Assembly (NCBI GenBank): GCA_018971455.1
Contig: JAGXAV010000076.1
Span: 1-8,048, forward strand
DNA: 8,048 nt
Source of the DNA: Rhodospirillales bacterium
GTDB lineage: Bacteria; Pseudomonadota; Alphaproteobacteria; Acetobacterales; Acetobacteraceae
Direction: 5' to 3'
The first letter of the stretch is position 1. Every line of letters begins with the position of its first letter. This document shows positions 1 through 6,242 of this stretch, piece by piece. The notes under the pieces are model-generated. The model was not told the origin of the DNA. It did not search any database and saw nothing but the letters and a program-made list of their open reading frames with translations. The position numbers were made by a program, and so were the translations under genes.

Positions 1-1
1 T

Positions 2-424
2 GGCGCGCGCTATGCGACCGATGCCGATCTCTGCCGGGCGCTGGGCGGCACCACGGCGGCGACCATGCTGGCCGGCCGGGACATCGTCGCCGATGTCGCG
101 GCCAAGCACCGTCTTTCCATCGAAACCGGCGCCTGCGCCGTCGATCTGGAGAGCGGCGCCGTGGCCCGCGTCGCCACCGGCCACCACCTGCCCTTCGCCG
201 TGCTGCGCGCGGTGTGCGACCCGGCCGGGCGCGGCCTGCCGCGCGCCGCCATCGTCGCCATCGATGCGCGCGGCGCGATCGCGGCATGGCGCATTCTCGC
301 GGCCCTGGCCGCCCGTCCATGGGAGGTCGCGGGGCTGATCGCCCTCGCGTTCGACGCGGCGCGCGCCCGCCACGCGCTGGGGGCGGCCGCCGCCAGCTTC
401 GCCCGCCGCCTCGGCGGCGGCTGA
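2..424 (+). CDS. hpnG: Hopanoid-associated nucleoside phosphorylase/nucleosidase HpnG (C-terminal part)
   Basis: The left edge of the window cuts off the 5' end; 140 codons and a TGA stop remain. An open frame runs in from the first bases, so the internal ATG at 65 is probably not the start. The visible protein has the purine nucleoside phosphorylase/MTAN-type C-terminal half. It shows an IETGACAVDLESGAVARVA stretch, where the Glu of the D-x-E-S motif is the ribose-binding residue in this superfamily, and then RAVCDPAGRGLP with the likely base-contacting Asp. In the known pathway HpnG removes adenine from adenosylhopane to give ribosylhopane (or its phosphate), on the way to C35 hopanoids. 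The specific assignment rests mainly on the neighbouring hpnH; the fold alone would allow another nucleosidase. It converges on hpnH with a 7-bp gap, whereas the two genes commonly lie on the same strand in other hopanoid producers. Confidence 0.85.
   Translation, partial: GARYATDADLCRALGGTTAATMLAGRDIVADVAAKHRLSIETGACAVDLESGAVARVATGHHLPFAVLRAVCDPAGRGLPRAAIVAIDARGAIAAWRILAALAARPWEVAGLIALAFDAARARHALGAAAASFARRLGGG
403..420. terminator. GC hairpin between convergent hpnG and hpnH ends (possible terminator)
   Basis: CCGCCGCC and GGCGGCGG form a perfect 8-bp inverted repeat separated by only TC. It lies within the last codons of hpnG, just before its stop and the facing stop of hpnH. There is no following T-run on either strand, so classic intrinsic termination is doubtful. 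The repeat also encodes ordinary Arg/Gly residues (RRLGGG), so it may be only a by-product of high GC. Confidence 0.25.
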
Positions 425-431
425 GCGGGGA

Positions 432-1589
432 TCAGTCCGCGGCGTCGGCCATGTCGGATTTCGGCTTGTCGTGCTTCAGCTTCTCCATCGCCTGCTCGAC
501 ATGGCGGCTGAAGACGAACTGCGCCGGGCGCTGGCCGTCCAGCGAGATATCGGGCGCCATCGCGCCCTCGGTGCGGATGCCGCCGAGCTCGACCTTCAGC
601 GCCTTCCACGGCTTGCGCACCGCCTCGGCCACCGCCGTCGCCTCGTAGCCGCTGTGAACCATGCAGTCGGCGCATTTTTCGTAATTGCCGGTGCCGTAGG
701 CATCCCAGTCGGTCGTCTCCATCAGCTCCTTGAAGGTCTTGGTGTAGCCTTCGCCGAGCAGGTAGCAGGGGCGCTGCCAGCCGAAATAGGTGCGCGTCGG
801 GTTTCCCCAGGGCGTGCAGTGGAAGCTCTGGTTGCCGGCGAGGAAATCGAGGAACAGGGAGGACTGGTTGAACTCCCATTTCCGCTTGCCGGGGCGCCGC
901 GTCTGGCGCCGGAAGATGTTGCGGAACAATTCCTTGGTGCGCGTGCGGTTGAGGAAGTGCTGCTGGTCCGGCGCGCGCTCATAGGCGTAGCCGGGCGAGA
1001 CCGAGATGCCGTCCACGCCCATGTCCATGACGGTGTCGAAGAACGCCGCGTAGCGCGCGGGGTCCGCGCCGTCGAACAGGGTGGCGTTGATGATGGTGCG
1101 GAAGCCGGCCTGCTTGGCCCGGGCGATCGCCGCCACCGCGCGGTCGTAGACGCCGTCCTGGCAGACCGATTTGTCGTGGTCCTCGCGGTCGCCGTCCAGA
1201 TGCACCGACCAGCTGAAGAACTTGTTCGGCTTGAACTGCGGGAGCTTCTTCTCCAGCAGCAGCGCGTTGGTGCAGACGATGACGAATTTCTTGCGCGCGA
1301 TGATGCCCTCGACGACCTGGTCGATCTCCTTGTGCAGCAGCGGCTCGCCGCCGGCGATCACCACCACCGGCGCGCCGCATTCATCGACGGCCTCCAGGCA
1401 CTCGGCCACCGACAGGCGCTGGTTCAGGATTTCGGCCGGATAGTCGATCTTGCCGCACCCGGCGCAGGCGAGGTTGCAGCGGAACAACGGCTCGAGCATC
1501 AGCACCAGCGGATAGCGCTTGCGGCCGATGAGGTGCTGCTTGACGACATAGGCGCCGACGCGCAGCGCCTGATGCAACGGAACGGCCAT
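432..1589 (-). CDS. hpnH: Radical SAM adenosylhopane synthase HpnH
   Basis: HpnH couples the 5'-deoxyadenosyl radical to diploptene to give adenosylhopane, the first step of side-chain extension to C35 hopanoids, probably at the inner membrane. The 385-aa length is normal for the family. The radical SAM cluster motif CNLACAGC gives Cys38, Cys42 and Cys45, followed by GGEP at residues 80-83, typical of the SAM-binding region. Cys106 (in VIVCTNA) sits at the residue I recall as the conserved hydrogen donor reported for Zymomonas HpnH. The C-terminal half is the DUF3463-type region; it holds four further cysteines, 258, 275, 306 and 309, a pattern that could bind an auxiliary Fe-S cluster (inference). 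A good ribosome site, AGGAAG, precedes the ATG. The start lies 17 bp after the ispH stop, so the two genes are probably co-transcribed. Identification is very secure. Confidence 0.96.
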   Translation of the reverse strand: MAVPLHQALRVGAYVVKQHLIGRKRYPLVLMLEPLFRCNLACAGCGKIDYPAEILNQRLSVAECLEAVDECGAPVVVIAGGEPLLHKEIDQVVEGIIARKKFVIVCTNALLLEKKLPQFKPNKFFSWSVHLDGDREDHDKSVCQDGVYDRAVAAIARAKQAGFRTIINATLFDGADPARYAAFFDTVMDMGVDGISVSPGYAYERAPDQQHFLNRTRTKELFRNIFRRQTRRPGKRKWEFNQSSLFLDFLAGNQSFHCTPWGNPTRTYFGWQRPCYLLGEGYTKTFKELMETTDWDAYGTGNYEKCADCMVHSGYEATAVAEAVRKPWKALKVELGGIRTEGAMAPDISLDGQRPAQFVFSRHVEQAMEKLKHDKPKSDMADAAD

Positions 1590-1606
1590 TGGTTCTTCCT
1601 ATCCGA

Positions 1607-2536
1607 TCACGCGTCGGCCAGTTCGGCCGGAAAACGGAAACGCACATCCTCGGCGACGCCGGCGAGCGTCGTCACCTCCACGGGCGCGAAGCGGCGCAGC
1701 CCGTCGATCACGCCCTGCACCAGCGTCTCCGGCGCCGAGGCGCCGGCGGTGAGGCCGACCGTCGTCACGCCGTCGAACCACTCGGCCAGCATGGCGTCGG
1801 CGTCGTCGATCAGATAGGCGGGCCGGCCGAGCTCCGCGCCGATTTCGCGCAGCCGGTTGGAGTTGGAGCTGTTGCGGCTGCCGACGACCAGAATGACATC
1901 GACCACCGCGGCGAGGTCGCGCACCGCCTGCTGGCGATTCTGCGTGGCGTAGCAGATATCGCGCACGTCCGGGCCGACGATGGCGGGAAACCGGGCCTTG
2001 AGCGCGGCGATGATGTGGCGCGTATCGTCCACCGAGAGCGTGGTCTGGGTGATGTAGGAAAGCTGGTCGGGCGTGCCGGGGTTCAGCCCGGCCACGTCCT
2101 CCACCGTCTGCACCAGATGCACGATGCCGGGCACCTGGCCGATGGTGCCCTCCACCTCGGCATGGCCGGCATGGCCGATCAGCACGATCTCGCGCCCCTG
2201 GGCGGCGTAGCGCCGCCCCTCGGCATGCACCTTGGCGACCAGCGGGCAGGTGGCGTCAATCACCGGCAGGCCGCGCTCGCGCGCCACTTCCTCGACGCGC
2301 TTGGCCACGCCATGGGCGCTGAACACGGTCATCGCGCCGGGCGGGATCTGGTCCAGCTCGTCCACGAACACGGCCCCGCGGGTGCGCAGATCCTCCACCA
2401 CATGGCGGTTATGGACGATCTCGTGGCGCACATAGATCGGCGGCCCGAATTTCTTGAGCGCCCGCTCGACGATCTCGATCGCCCGCTCGACCCCCGCGCA
2501 GAAGCCGCGGGGCTGGGCCAGAACCACCCGAATCAT
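1607..2536 (-). CDS. ispH: 4-hydroxy-3-methylbut-2-enyl diphosphate reductase IspH (LytB)
   Basis: IspH is the last enzyme of the MEP pathway. It reduces HMBPP to IPP and DMAPP with an oxygen-sensitive Fe-S cluster in the cytosol. The 309-aa length is usual. The three cluster cysteines are present: Cys13 in RGFCAGV, Cys97 in DATCPLV and Cys195 in ICYATQNRQ. So are the diphosphate/substrate residues His42 (RHEIVHN), His75 (SAHGV), and His125 with Glu127 ([11 protein letters not shown]). The [10 protein letters not shown] stretch is the family's C-terminal substrate loop. The chosen ATG gives the standard N-terminus, with the first cluster Cys at 13, and is preceded by GGAGAAA. The gene leads hpnH, so isoprenoid supply and hopanoid extension appear to share a transcript (inference). 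No missing residues are seen. Confidence 0.97.
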   Translation of the reverse strand: MIRVVLAQPRGFCAGVERAIEIVERALKKFGPPIYVRHEIVHNRHVVEDLRTRGAVFVDELDQIPPGAMTVFSAHGVAKRVEEVARERGLPVIDATCPLVAKVHAEGRRYAAQGREIVLIGHAGHAEVEGTIGQVPGIVHLVQTVEDVAGLNPGTPDQLSYITQTTLSVDDTRHIIAALKARFPAIVGPDVRDICYATQNRQQAVRDLAAVVDVILVVGSRNSSNSNRLREIGAELGRPAYLIDDADAMLAEWFDGVTTVGLTAGASAPETLVQGVIDGLRRFAPVEVTTLAGVAEDVRFRFPAELADA

Positions 2537-2562
2537 GCCATTTCTCCGTGCGCCGGGAAGGG

Positions 2563-2568
2563 ACTATA
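2563..2568 (-). promoter_or_regulatory. Candidate -10 box of the ispH-hpnH promoter
   Basis: Read on the minus strand this is TATAGT, five of six matches to the sigma-70 -10 consensus and a rare AT island in this GC-rich sequence. It would start a transcript about 20 nt before the ispH ATG. No good -35 hexamer stands at 16-18 bp, so the promoter could be activator-dependent or of another class. Confidence 0.35.
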
Positions 2569-2594
2569 CCCGGGAGGCTGCGCTGGATAAGCCA

Positions 2595-2615
2595 GATTGC
2601 AACCCTGCTGCAATC
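2595..2615. promoter_or_regulatory. Dyad GATTGCA-N7-TGCAATC in the ispH/tlyA divergent region
   Basis: Two perfect 7-bp inverted arms (2595-2601 and 2609-2615) are separated by seven bases, a layout typical of a dimeric regulator site. The centre is about 50 bp upstream of the predicted ispH transcription start and 60 bp upstream of the tlyA ATG, so it could act on both genes. No regulator gene is in the window and I do not recognise the motif. It could also fold as a small hairpin in a leader of tlyA. Confidence 0.35.
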
Positions 2616-2664
2616 CCGCCCGGATGGCGGGGCGCGTTTCGCGCCGAACCGAGACATATTCGCC

Positions 2665-3438
2665 ATGCCCCGCCCAGCCCCATCTCGCCCGGCCCCGTCC
2701 CGCCAGCGCGCTGACCAGATGCTCGTCGATCGCGGCCTTGCCGAGAGCCGCACCCGCGCCCAGGCGCTGATTCTTGCCGGAAAGGTGTTCTCCGGCGAGA
2801 CGCGCATCGAAAAGGCCGGCCAAGCCCTGCCGGCGGACACCCCGCTCGAGCTGCGCGGCCAGGACCATCCCTGGGTGTCGCGCGGCGGCCTCAAGCTCGC
2901 CCATGGCCTCGATCACTTCGCCTTGAGCCCGGCGGGGCTGATCTGCCTGGACATCGGCGCGTCGACCGGCGGCTTCACCGATGTGCTGCTCGCCCACGGC
3001 GCGCGCCGCGTGCATGCGGTGGATGTCGGGCACGGCCAGCTTGCCTGGAAGCTGCGCACCGACCCGCGGGTGGTGGTGCACGAGAAGACCAATGCCCGCC
3101 ACCTCGCGGCCGCGGCGATCGGCGAGCCGGCCGGCGCCCTGGTCTGCGACGTCAGCTTCATCGGGCTGGCCACCCTGTTGCCGGCGCCGTTGGGGCTGTG
3201 CGCGCCGGGCGCCTGGGCGGTGGCGCTGATCAAGCCGCAATTCGAGGCCGGCCCCGGCGAGGTCGGCCGCAAGGGGGTGGTGCGCGACCCGGCGGTGCAT
3301 CAGGCGGTCTGCGCGCGCATTGCCGCCTGGTGGGGGGCGCTGCCGGGCTGGCGCGTGCTCGGCATCGCCGAAAGCCCGATCACCGGGCCGGAGGGCAACC
3401 GCGAATTCCTGATCGCGGCACGCCGCGACGGCTCCTGA
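2665..3438 (+). CDS. tlyA: TlyA family rRNA (cytidine-2'-O)-methyltransferase / hemolysin A
   Basis: From this ATG the protein is 257 aa, close to the family's usual length. Residues about 15-75 form an S4 RNA-binding domain (RADQMLVDRGLAESRTRAQ and following). The rest is an FtsJ/RrmJ-like methyltransferase with the SAM site CLDIGASTGGFTDVLL. The K-D-K-E set of 2'-O-methyltransferases is visible: Lys77 in SRGGLKL, Asp162 in VCDVSFIG, Lys190 in LIKPQFE and Glu247 in NREFL. In mycobacteria TlyA methylates C1409 of 16S and C1920 of 23S rRNA and sensitises to capreomycin; many other bacteria have a form acting on 23S only. The hemolysin label is historical. An in-frame ATG at 2548 would add 39 residues of low family likeness and overlap the promoter region, so I reject it. 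The ribosome site before 2665 is weak. The gene diverges from ispH and converges exactly on the next gene. Confidence 0.93.
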   Translation: MPRPAPSRPAPSRQRADQMLVDRGLAESRTRAQALILAGKVFSGETRIEKAGQALPADTPLELRGQDHPWVSRGGLKLAHGLDHFALSPAGLICLDIGASTGGFTDVLLAHGARRVHAVDVGHGQLAWKLRTDPRVVVHEKTNARHLAAAAIGEPAGALVCDVSFIGLATLLPAPLGLCAPGAWAVALIKPQFEAGPGEVGRKGVVRDPAVHQAVCARIAAWWGALPGWRVLGIAESPITGPEGNREFLIAARRDGS

Positions 3439-3443
3439 TCAGG
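3434..3443. terminator. Palindrome spanning two abutting stop codons (possible bidirectional terminator core)
   Basis: CCTGATCAGG is a perfect 10-bp palindrome. Its centre is the junction of the tlyA TGA (3436-3438) and the minus-strand TGA of the puuD-like gene (3439-3441). Flanking GCCGC (3422-3426) and GCGGC (3448-3452) could extend an imperfect stem. No T-tract is visible on either side, so function as a terminator is uncertain. Confidence 0.25.
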
Positions 3444-4182
3444 CGGCGCGGCGCAGCCCGGCGGAATAGGCCGCGCAGGCGGCGCCGTAAGCCTCGAAGA
3501 TGGCGCGGCTCGGCGCATCCGTCTGCACGTGCCATTCGGGGTGGAACTGCACTCCGAACGCCCAGCCGGGCGCATTGGCCACGCGCACCGCCTCGATGGT
3601 GCCATCCGGCGCCACCGCCTCCACCACCAGCCCTTCGGCCGGCCGGTCGATCGCCTGGCCGTGCAGTGAGTTCACCATGATCTCGGTCGCGCCCACGAGG
3701 CGGGCGAGCCGGCCCGACAGGGTGACCATGTGCTTGAGGCGGAACATGTGGTCCGGCGTGCCGCCGCCGGAGCGGTGGTCGAGCCGGCCCGGCAGCTCGT
3801 GCACGCGCTGGTGCAGCGTGCCGCCGAGGGCGACGTTGAGCTCCTGGATGCCGCGGCAGATGGCCAGCACCGGCATGCCGCGGGCCAGCGCCGCGCGGGC
3901 CAGGGCGAGGGTGGTGTCGTCGCGCTCGGGGTCGTGCTGGCCCGGCGTCTCGTCGGTGGCCACCCCGTAGCGGGCGGGCTCGATATTGCTCGGGCTGCCA
4001 TCGAGCAGCAGGCCGTCGAGCCGGTCCAGCACCTCCAGCATGCCCTCGCCGACCGGCGGCAGCAGCACGGGCAGGGCGCCCGAGGCCGCCATCAGCGCGG
4101 CCCCGTAGCGCGCCGGCGTGGCGTGCTGCGACAGCTCGTTGATCTGCTTCGAGCAGGCGGGGATTCCGACGATGAGGCTCAT
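3439..4182 (-). CDS. Class I glutamine amidotransferase-like hydrolase, PuuD family (gamma-glutamyl-GABA hydrolase-like)
   Basis: This is a 247-aa protein of the peptidase C26 / gamma-glutamyl-gamma-aminobutyrate hydrolase family. The catalytic triad is intact: nucleophile Cys109 in AICRGIQELNV, and His214 with Glu216 in VQFHPEWH. The N-terminus VGIPACSK and the segment LDGLLLDGSPSNIEPARYG, where GG is more usual than DG, also fit the family. In E. coli PuuD releases GABA from gamma-Glu-GABA in putrescine breakdown. No other puu gene is nearby, so the real substrate here is open: another gamma-glutamyl amide or a peptidic glutamyl conjugate is possible. The ATG at 4182 is 38 bp downstream of the transporter stop, so it may be the last gene of the transporter transcript. 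AGGA about 10 bases upstream of the ATG is a modest ribosome site. The open frame continues far upstream without a stop, but that part is a shadow of the transporter. Confidence 0.88.
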   Translation of the reverse strand: MSLIVGIPACSKQINELSQHATPARYGAALMAASGALPVLLPPVGEGMLEVLDRLDGLLLDGSPSNIEPARYGVATDETPGQHDPERDDTTLALARAALARGMPVLAICRGIQELNVALGGTLHQRVHELPGRLDHRSGGGTPDHMFRLKHMVTLSGRLARLVGATEIMVNSLHGQAIDRPAEGLVVEAVAPDGTIEAVRVANAPGWAFGVQFHPEWHVQTDAPSRAIFEAYGAACAAYSAGLRRAA

Positions 4183-4194
4183 GCGACGCGCGTC
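4181..4194. promoter_or_regulatory. Palindromic motif at the puuD-like start, shared with the transporter upstream region
   Basis: The 14-mer ATGCGACGCGCGTC contains the perfect palindrome GACGCGCGTC (4185-4194) and directly abuts the start codon of the puuD-like gene. A copy with one change stands at 5446-5459, before the transporter gene. It could be a shared operator or a chance GC-rich match. Confidence 0.2.
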
Positions 4195-4220
4195 CTGTGC
4201 CGTGGGGTATTCCCCCGATA

Positions 4221-5396
4221 TCACGCCGGACGCGGCCGATACAGATCGCAGATCACAGCCCCGACCGCTCCCAGGAGCATGAGCAGCGCCATCGGCCGCG
4301 CGGTGCCGTCGGCCAGCAGGCCGACCGTGGCGCCGCTGATCGCCGCCAGCGCGAATTGCAGCGTGCCCATCAGGGCCGACGCGCTGCCGGCATGCGCCGC
4401 ATGGCGCGACAGGGCACCCACCACGGCATTGGGCATGGTGAAGCCCATGCAGGTCATGGTGACGAGGATCGGCCCGGAGACCATCCACCAATGCGTCGTG
4501 CGGGCGATCGCGACGATGCTCAGCGCGGCGGTCGCCAGCAGCACGGTCCGCACGGCCACCCGCAGCACGCGGTGCGCGCCGAAGCGCGGCAGGATGCGCG
4601 GATTGACCTGCGAGGCGATGATGAAGCCGGCCGCGCAGCCGCCGAACAGCGCGCCGTAGATCGCCGGCGAGAGGTGGAAGATGTCCTCGAACACCGAGGG
4701 CGAGCCGCCGAGATAGGCAAACATGGCGAACATGGCAAAACCGCCGAGCAGGGCATGGCTGAGGAAGCCGCGCTCGCGGAAGATGCGCCCGTAGCTCGTC
4801 ACCAGCCCGCCAATGCCCTGGCGCAGGCGGAGGGCGGCCGGCAGCGTCTCCGGCAGGAAGAACAGGACGAGCAGCAGGCTGGTGAGGCCGTAGAGGGAGG
4901 TGATCCAGAAGATCGCCTGCCAGCCGGCAAAGGCCAGCACGATGCCGCCCAGCGTGGGGGCCAGGATCGGCGCCGCCCCCATCACCAGCATCAGCTGGCT
5001 CATCAGCCGGGCGGCGGCCTGCCCGTCGGCGAGATCGCGCACGATGGCCCGCGTGATCACCATGCTGGCCGACCCGCCAAGGGCCGCGATCAGGCGAAAG
5101 ACGGAGAGCGAAACGAGCCCCGGCGCCAGCGCGCAACCGATCGAGGCCAGGGTGTAGATCGTCATGCCGGCGATCAGCGGGCGGCGCCGGCCGAACCGGT
5201 CCGAGAGCGGACCCTGGGTGATCTGGCCGATGGCGAGCCCGAGGAACCAGGTGGCGAGGGTGATCTGCGCCGCCCCCGGCGCCCCGCCGAGCGAGCTCTC
5301 GATCTGCGGGAAGGCGGGCAGGTACATGTCCGTCGAGATCGGCCCGATGGCCGAGAGCAGCCCGAGCAGCAGCGGCAGCCAGGAGGGAACGCGCAT
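4221..5396 (-). CDS. Bcr/CflA-type MFS multidrug efflux transporter
   Basis: This 391-aa inner-membrane protein has about twelve hydrophobic segments, as expected for the DHA1 (12-TMS) drug:proton antiporters. The family signature ISTDMYLPAFPQIESSLG lies at residues 20-37. Motif A in the loop after TM2 is GPLSDRFGRRRPL (62-74). An Arg-bearing stretch, RLIAALGGSASMVITRAIVRDL, follows, and the antiporter motif C region in TM5 reads MGAAPILAPTLGG. Relatives export bicyclomycin, chloramphenicol or sulfonamides, and some export cysteine or dipeptides; the substrate cannot be read from sequence. The ATG at 5396 puts the first TM at residues 6-22 as usual and has AAGGGCGG just before it. It lies 99 bp after pdxJ, so it may have its own promoter. 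The puuD-like gene follows 38 bp downstream, which would fit export plus degradation of one class of compound (speculative). Confidence 0.93.
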   Translation of the reverse strand: MRVPSWLPLLLGLLSAIGPISTDMYLPAFPQIESSLGGAPGAAQITLATWFLGLAIGQITQGPLSDRFGRRRPLIAGMTIYTLASIGCALAPGLVSLSVFRLIAALGGSASMVITRAIVRDLADGQAAARLMSQLMLVMGAAPILAPTLGGIVLAFAGWQAIFWITSLYGLTSLLLVLFFLPETLPAALRLRQGIGGLVTSYGRIFRERGFLSHALLGGFAMFAMFAYLGGSPSVFEDIFHLSPAIYGALFGGCAAGFIIASQVNPRILPRFGAHRVLRVAVRTVLLATAALSIVAIARTTHWWMVSGPILVTMTCMGFTMPNAVVGALSRHAAHAGSASALMGTLQFALAAISGATVGLLADGTARPMALLMLLGAVGAVICDLYRPRPA

Positions 5397-5447
5397 CCGC
5401 CCTTATCGCAGCCCATGCTGCATCTGCGAAGCGTAAAACCCGGTGAT

Positions 5448-5463
5448 GCGACACGCGTCTCGC
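5448..5463. promoter_or_regulatory. Near-perfect 16-bp palindrome upstream of the transporter gene
   Basis: GCGACACGCGTCTCGC pairs in seven of eight positions about the central CG. It lies 52 bp before the transporter ATG in the 99-bp gap after pdxJ, a reasonable operator position. A related 14-mer is at 4181-4194. No regulator gene is visible. The same gap also holds a GGCGCG/CGCGCC hairpin (5472-5477 with 5488-5493) directly after the pdxJ stop, without a T-tract. Confidence 0.3.
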
Positions 5464-5495
5464 GCACTCCTGGCGCGACCGGGACGCCGCGCCCG

Positions 5496-6242
5496 CTACG
5501 ACGGCGAGGTGCCCTGACGAGCCGCGGCGATCAACGCCCTCATGCGCGCGATCACCGCCGGCAGCCCGTCGAAGATCGCCTGGCCGATGAGGAAATGGCC
5601 GATATTCAGCTCCATCACCTCGGCCAGGGCGGCGACCGGGCCGACATTGTCGTAGGTCAGCCCGTGGCCGGCGTGGCATTCCAGCCCGAGGGCGGTGGTC
5701 ATGCGGGCGGCCTCGCGCAGCCGCGCGAACTCGCCCTCCTTGCCCTCCGCATAGGCGCCGGTGTGCAGCTCCACCACCGCGGCGCCGATATCGGCGCTGG
5801 CGCGCAGCTGGCGCGGGTCGGGGTCGATGAACAGCGAGACGCGGATGCCGGCGGCGGCGAGCGAGGCCACGATCGGGCGCAGCGCCGCCTGCTGGCCGGC
5901 GACGTCGAGGCCGCCCTCCGTGGTCACCTCCGTGCGCTTCTCCGGCACGATGCAGCAGGCGTGCGGCAGCGTCTCCAGCGCGATGCGCTCCATCTCCGCC
6001 GTGGCCGCCATTTCCAGGTTGAGCGGACGGGCGATGGCCGCGCGGATGCGCCGCACATCGGCGTCACGAATGTGGCGGCGATCCTCGCGCAGATGAATGG
6101 TGATGCCGTCGGCGCCCGAGGCGATGGCGAGTTCCGCGGCGGCGAGCGGGTCCGGATGGGCGCCGCCGCGCGCGTTGCGGATGGTGGCGACGTGGTCGAT
6201 GTTGACGCCCAGGCGGGGAGGGGATGCGGGCGGCACGCTCAT
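5496..6242 (-). CDS. pdxJ: Pyridoxine 5'-phosphate synthase PdxJ
   Basis: PdxJ condenses 1-deoxy-D-xylulose 5-phosphate with 3-amino-1-hydroxyacetone phosphate (the product of PdxA) to give pyridoxine 5'-phosphate, closing the B6 ring in the cytosol. At 248 aa the length is normal. Family landmarks read straight through: [17 protein letters not shown] near the N-terminus, then [12 protein letters not shown] with active-site His50, LNLEMA with Glu77, [16 protein letters not shown], and [10 protein letters not shown] with His193; these correspond to E. coli His45, Glu72 and His193. The ATG at 6242 overlaps the pdxA stop as ATGA, and a strong AAGGAG sits 8 bases upstream inside pdxA, which fixes the start and implies translational coupling. 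The frame stays open further upstream, but that part is a shadow of pdxA. The stop codon is TAG. Confidence 0.97.
   Translation of the reverse strand: MSVPPASPPRLGVNIDHVATIRNARGGAHPDPLAAAELAIASGADGITIHLREDRRHIRDADVRRIRAAIARPLNLEMAATAEMERIALETLPHACCIVPEKRTEVTTEGGLDVAGQQAALRPIVASLAAAGIRVSLFIDPDPRQLRASADIGAAVVELHTGAYAEGKEGEFARLREAARMTTALGLECHAGHGLTYDNVGPVAALAEVMELNIGHFLIGQAIFDGLPAVIARMRALIAAARQGTSPS

Noticed and set aside
471..1817. A 448-codon plus-strand open frame opposite hpnH
   Set aside because: It lies opposite the well-supported hpnH and crosses into ispH; its composition is shadow-like and no motif is seen.
2548..2664. Upstream ATG start for tlyA, adding 39 residues
   Set aside because: The added residues do not resemble TlyA N-termini and cover the ispH promoter region; the ATG at 2665 gives the usual length.
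3439..5679. A 746-codon open frame on the minus strand
   Set aside because: Only its last 247 codons (from 4182) show family motifs. The upstream part is low-complexity Arg/Ala/Pro-rich translation antisense-free but out of frame with the clear MFS gene, a product of high GC.
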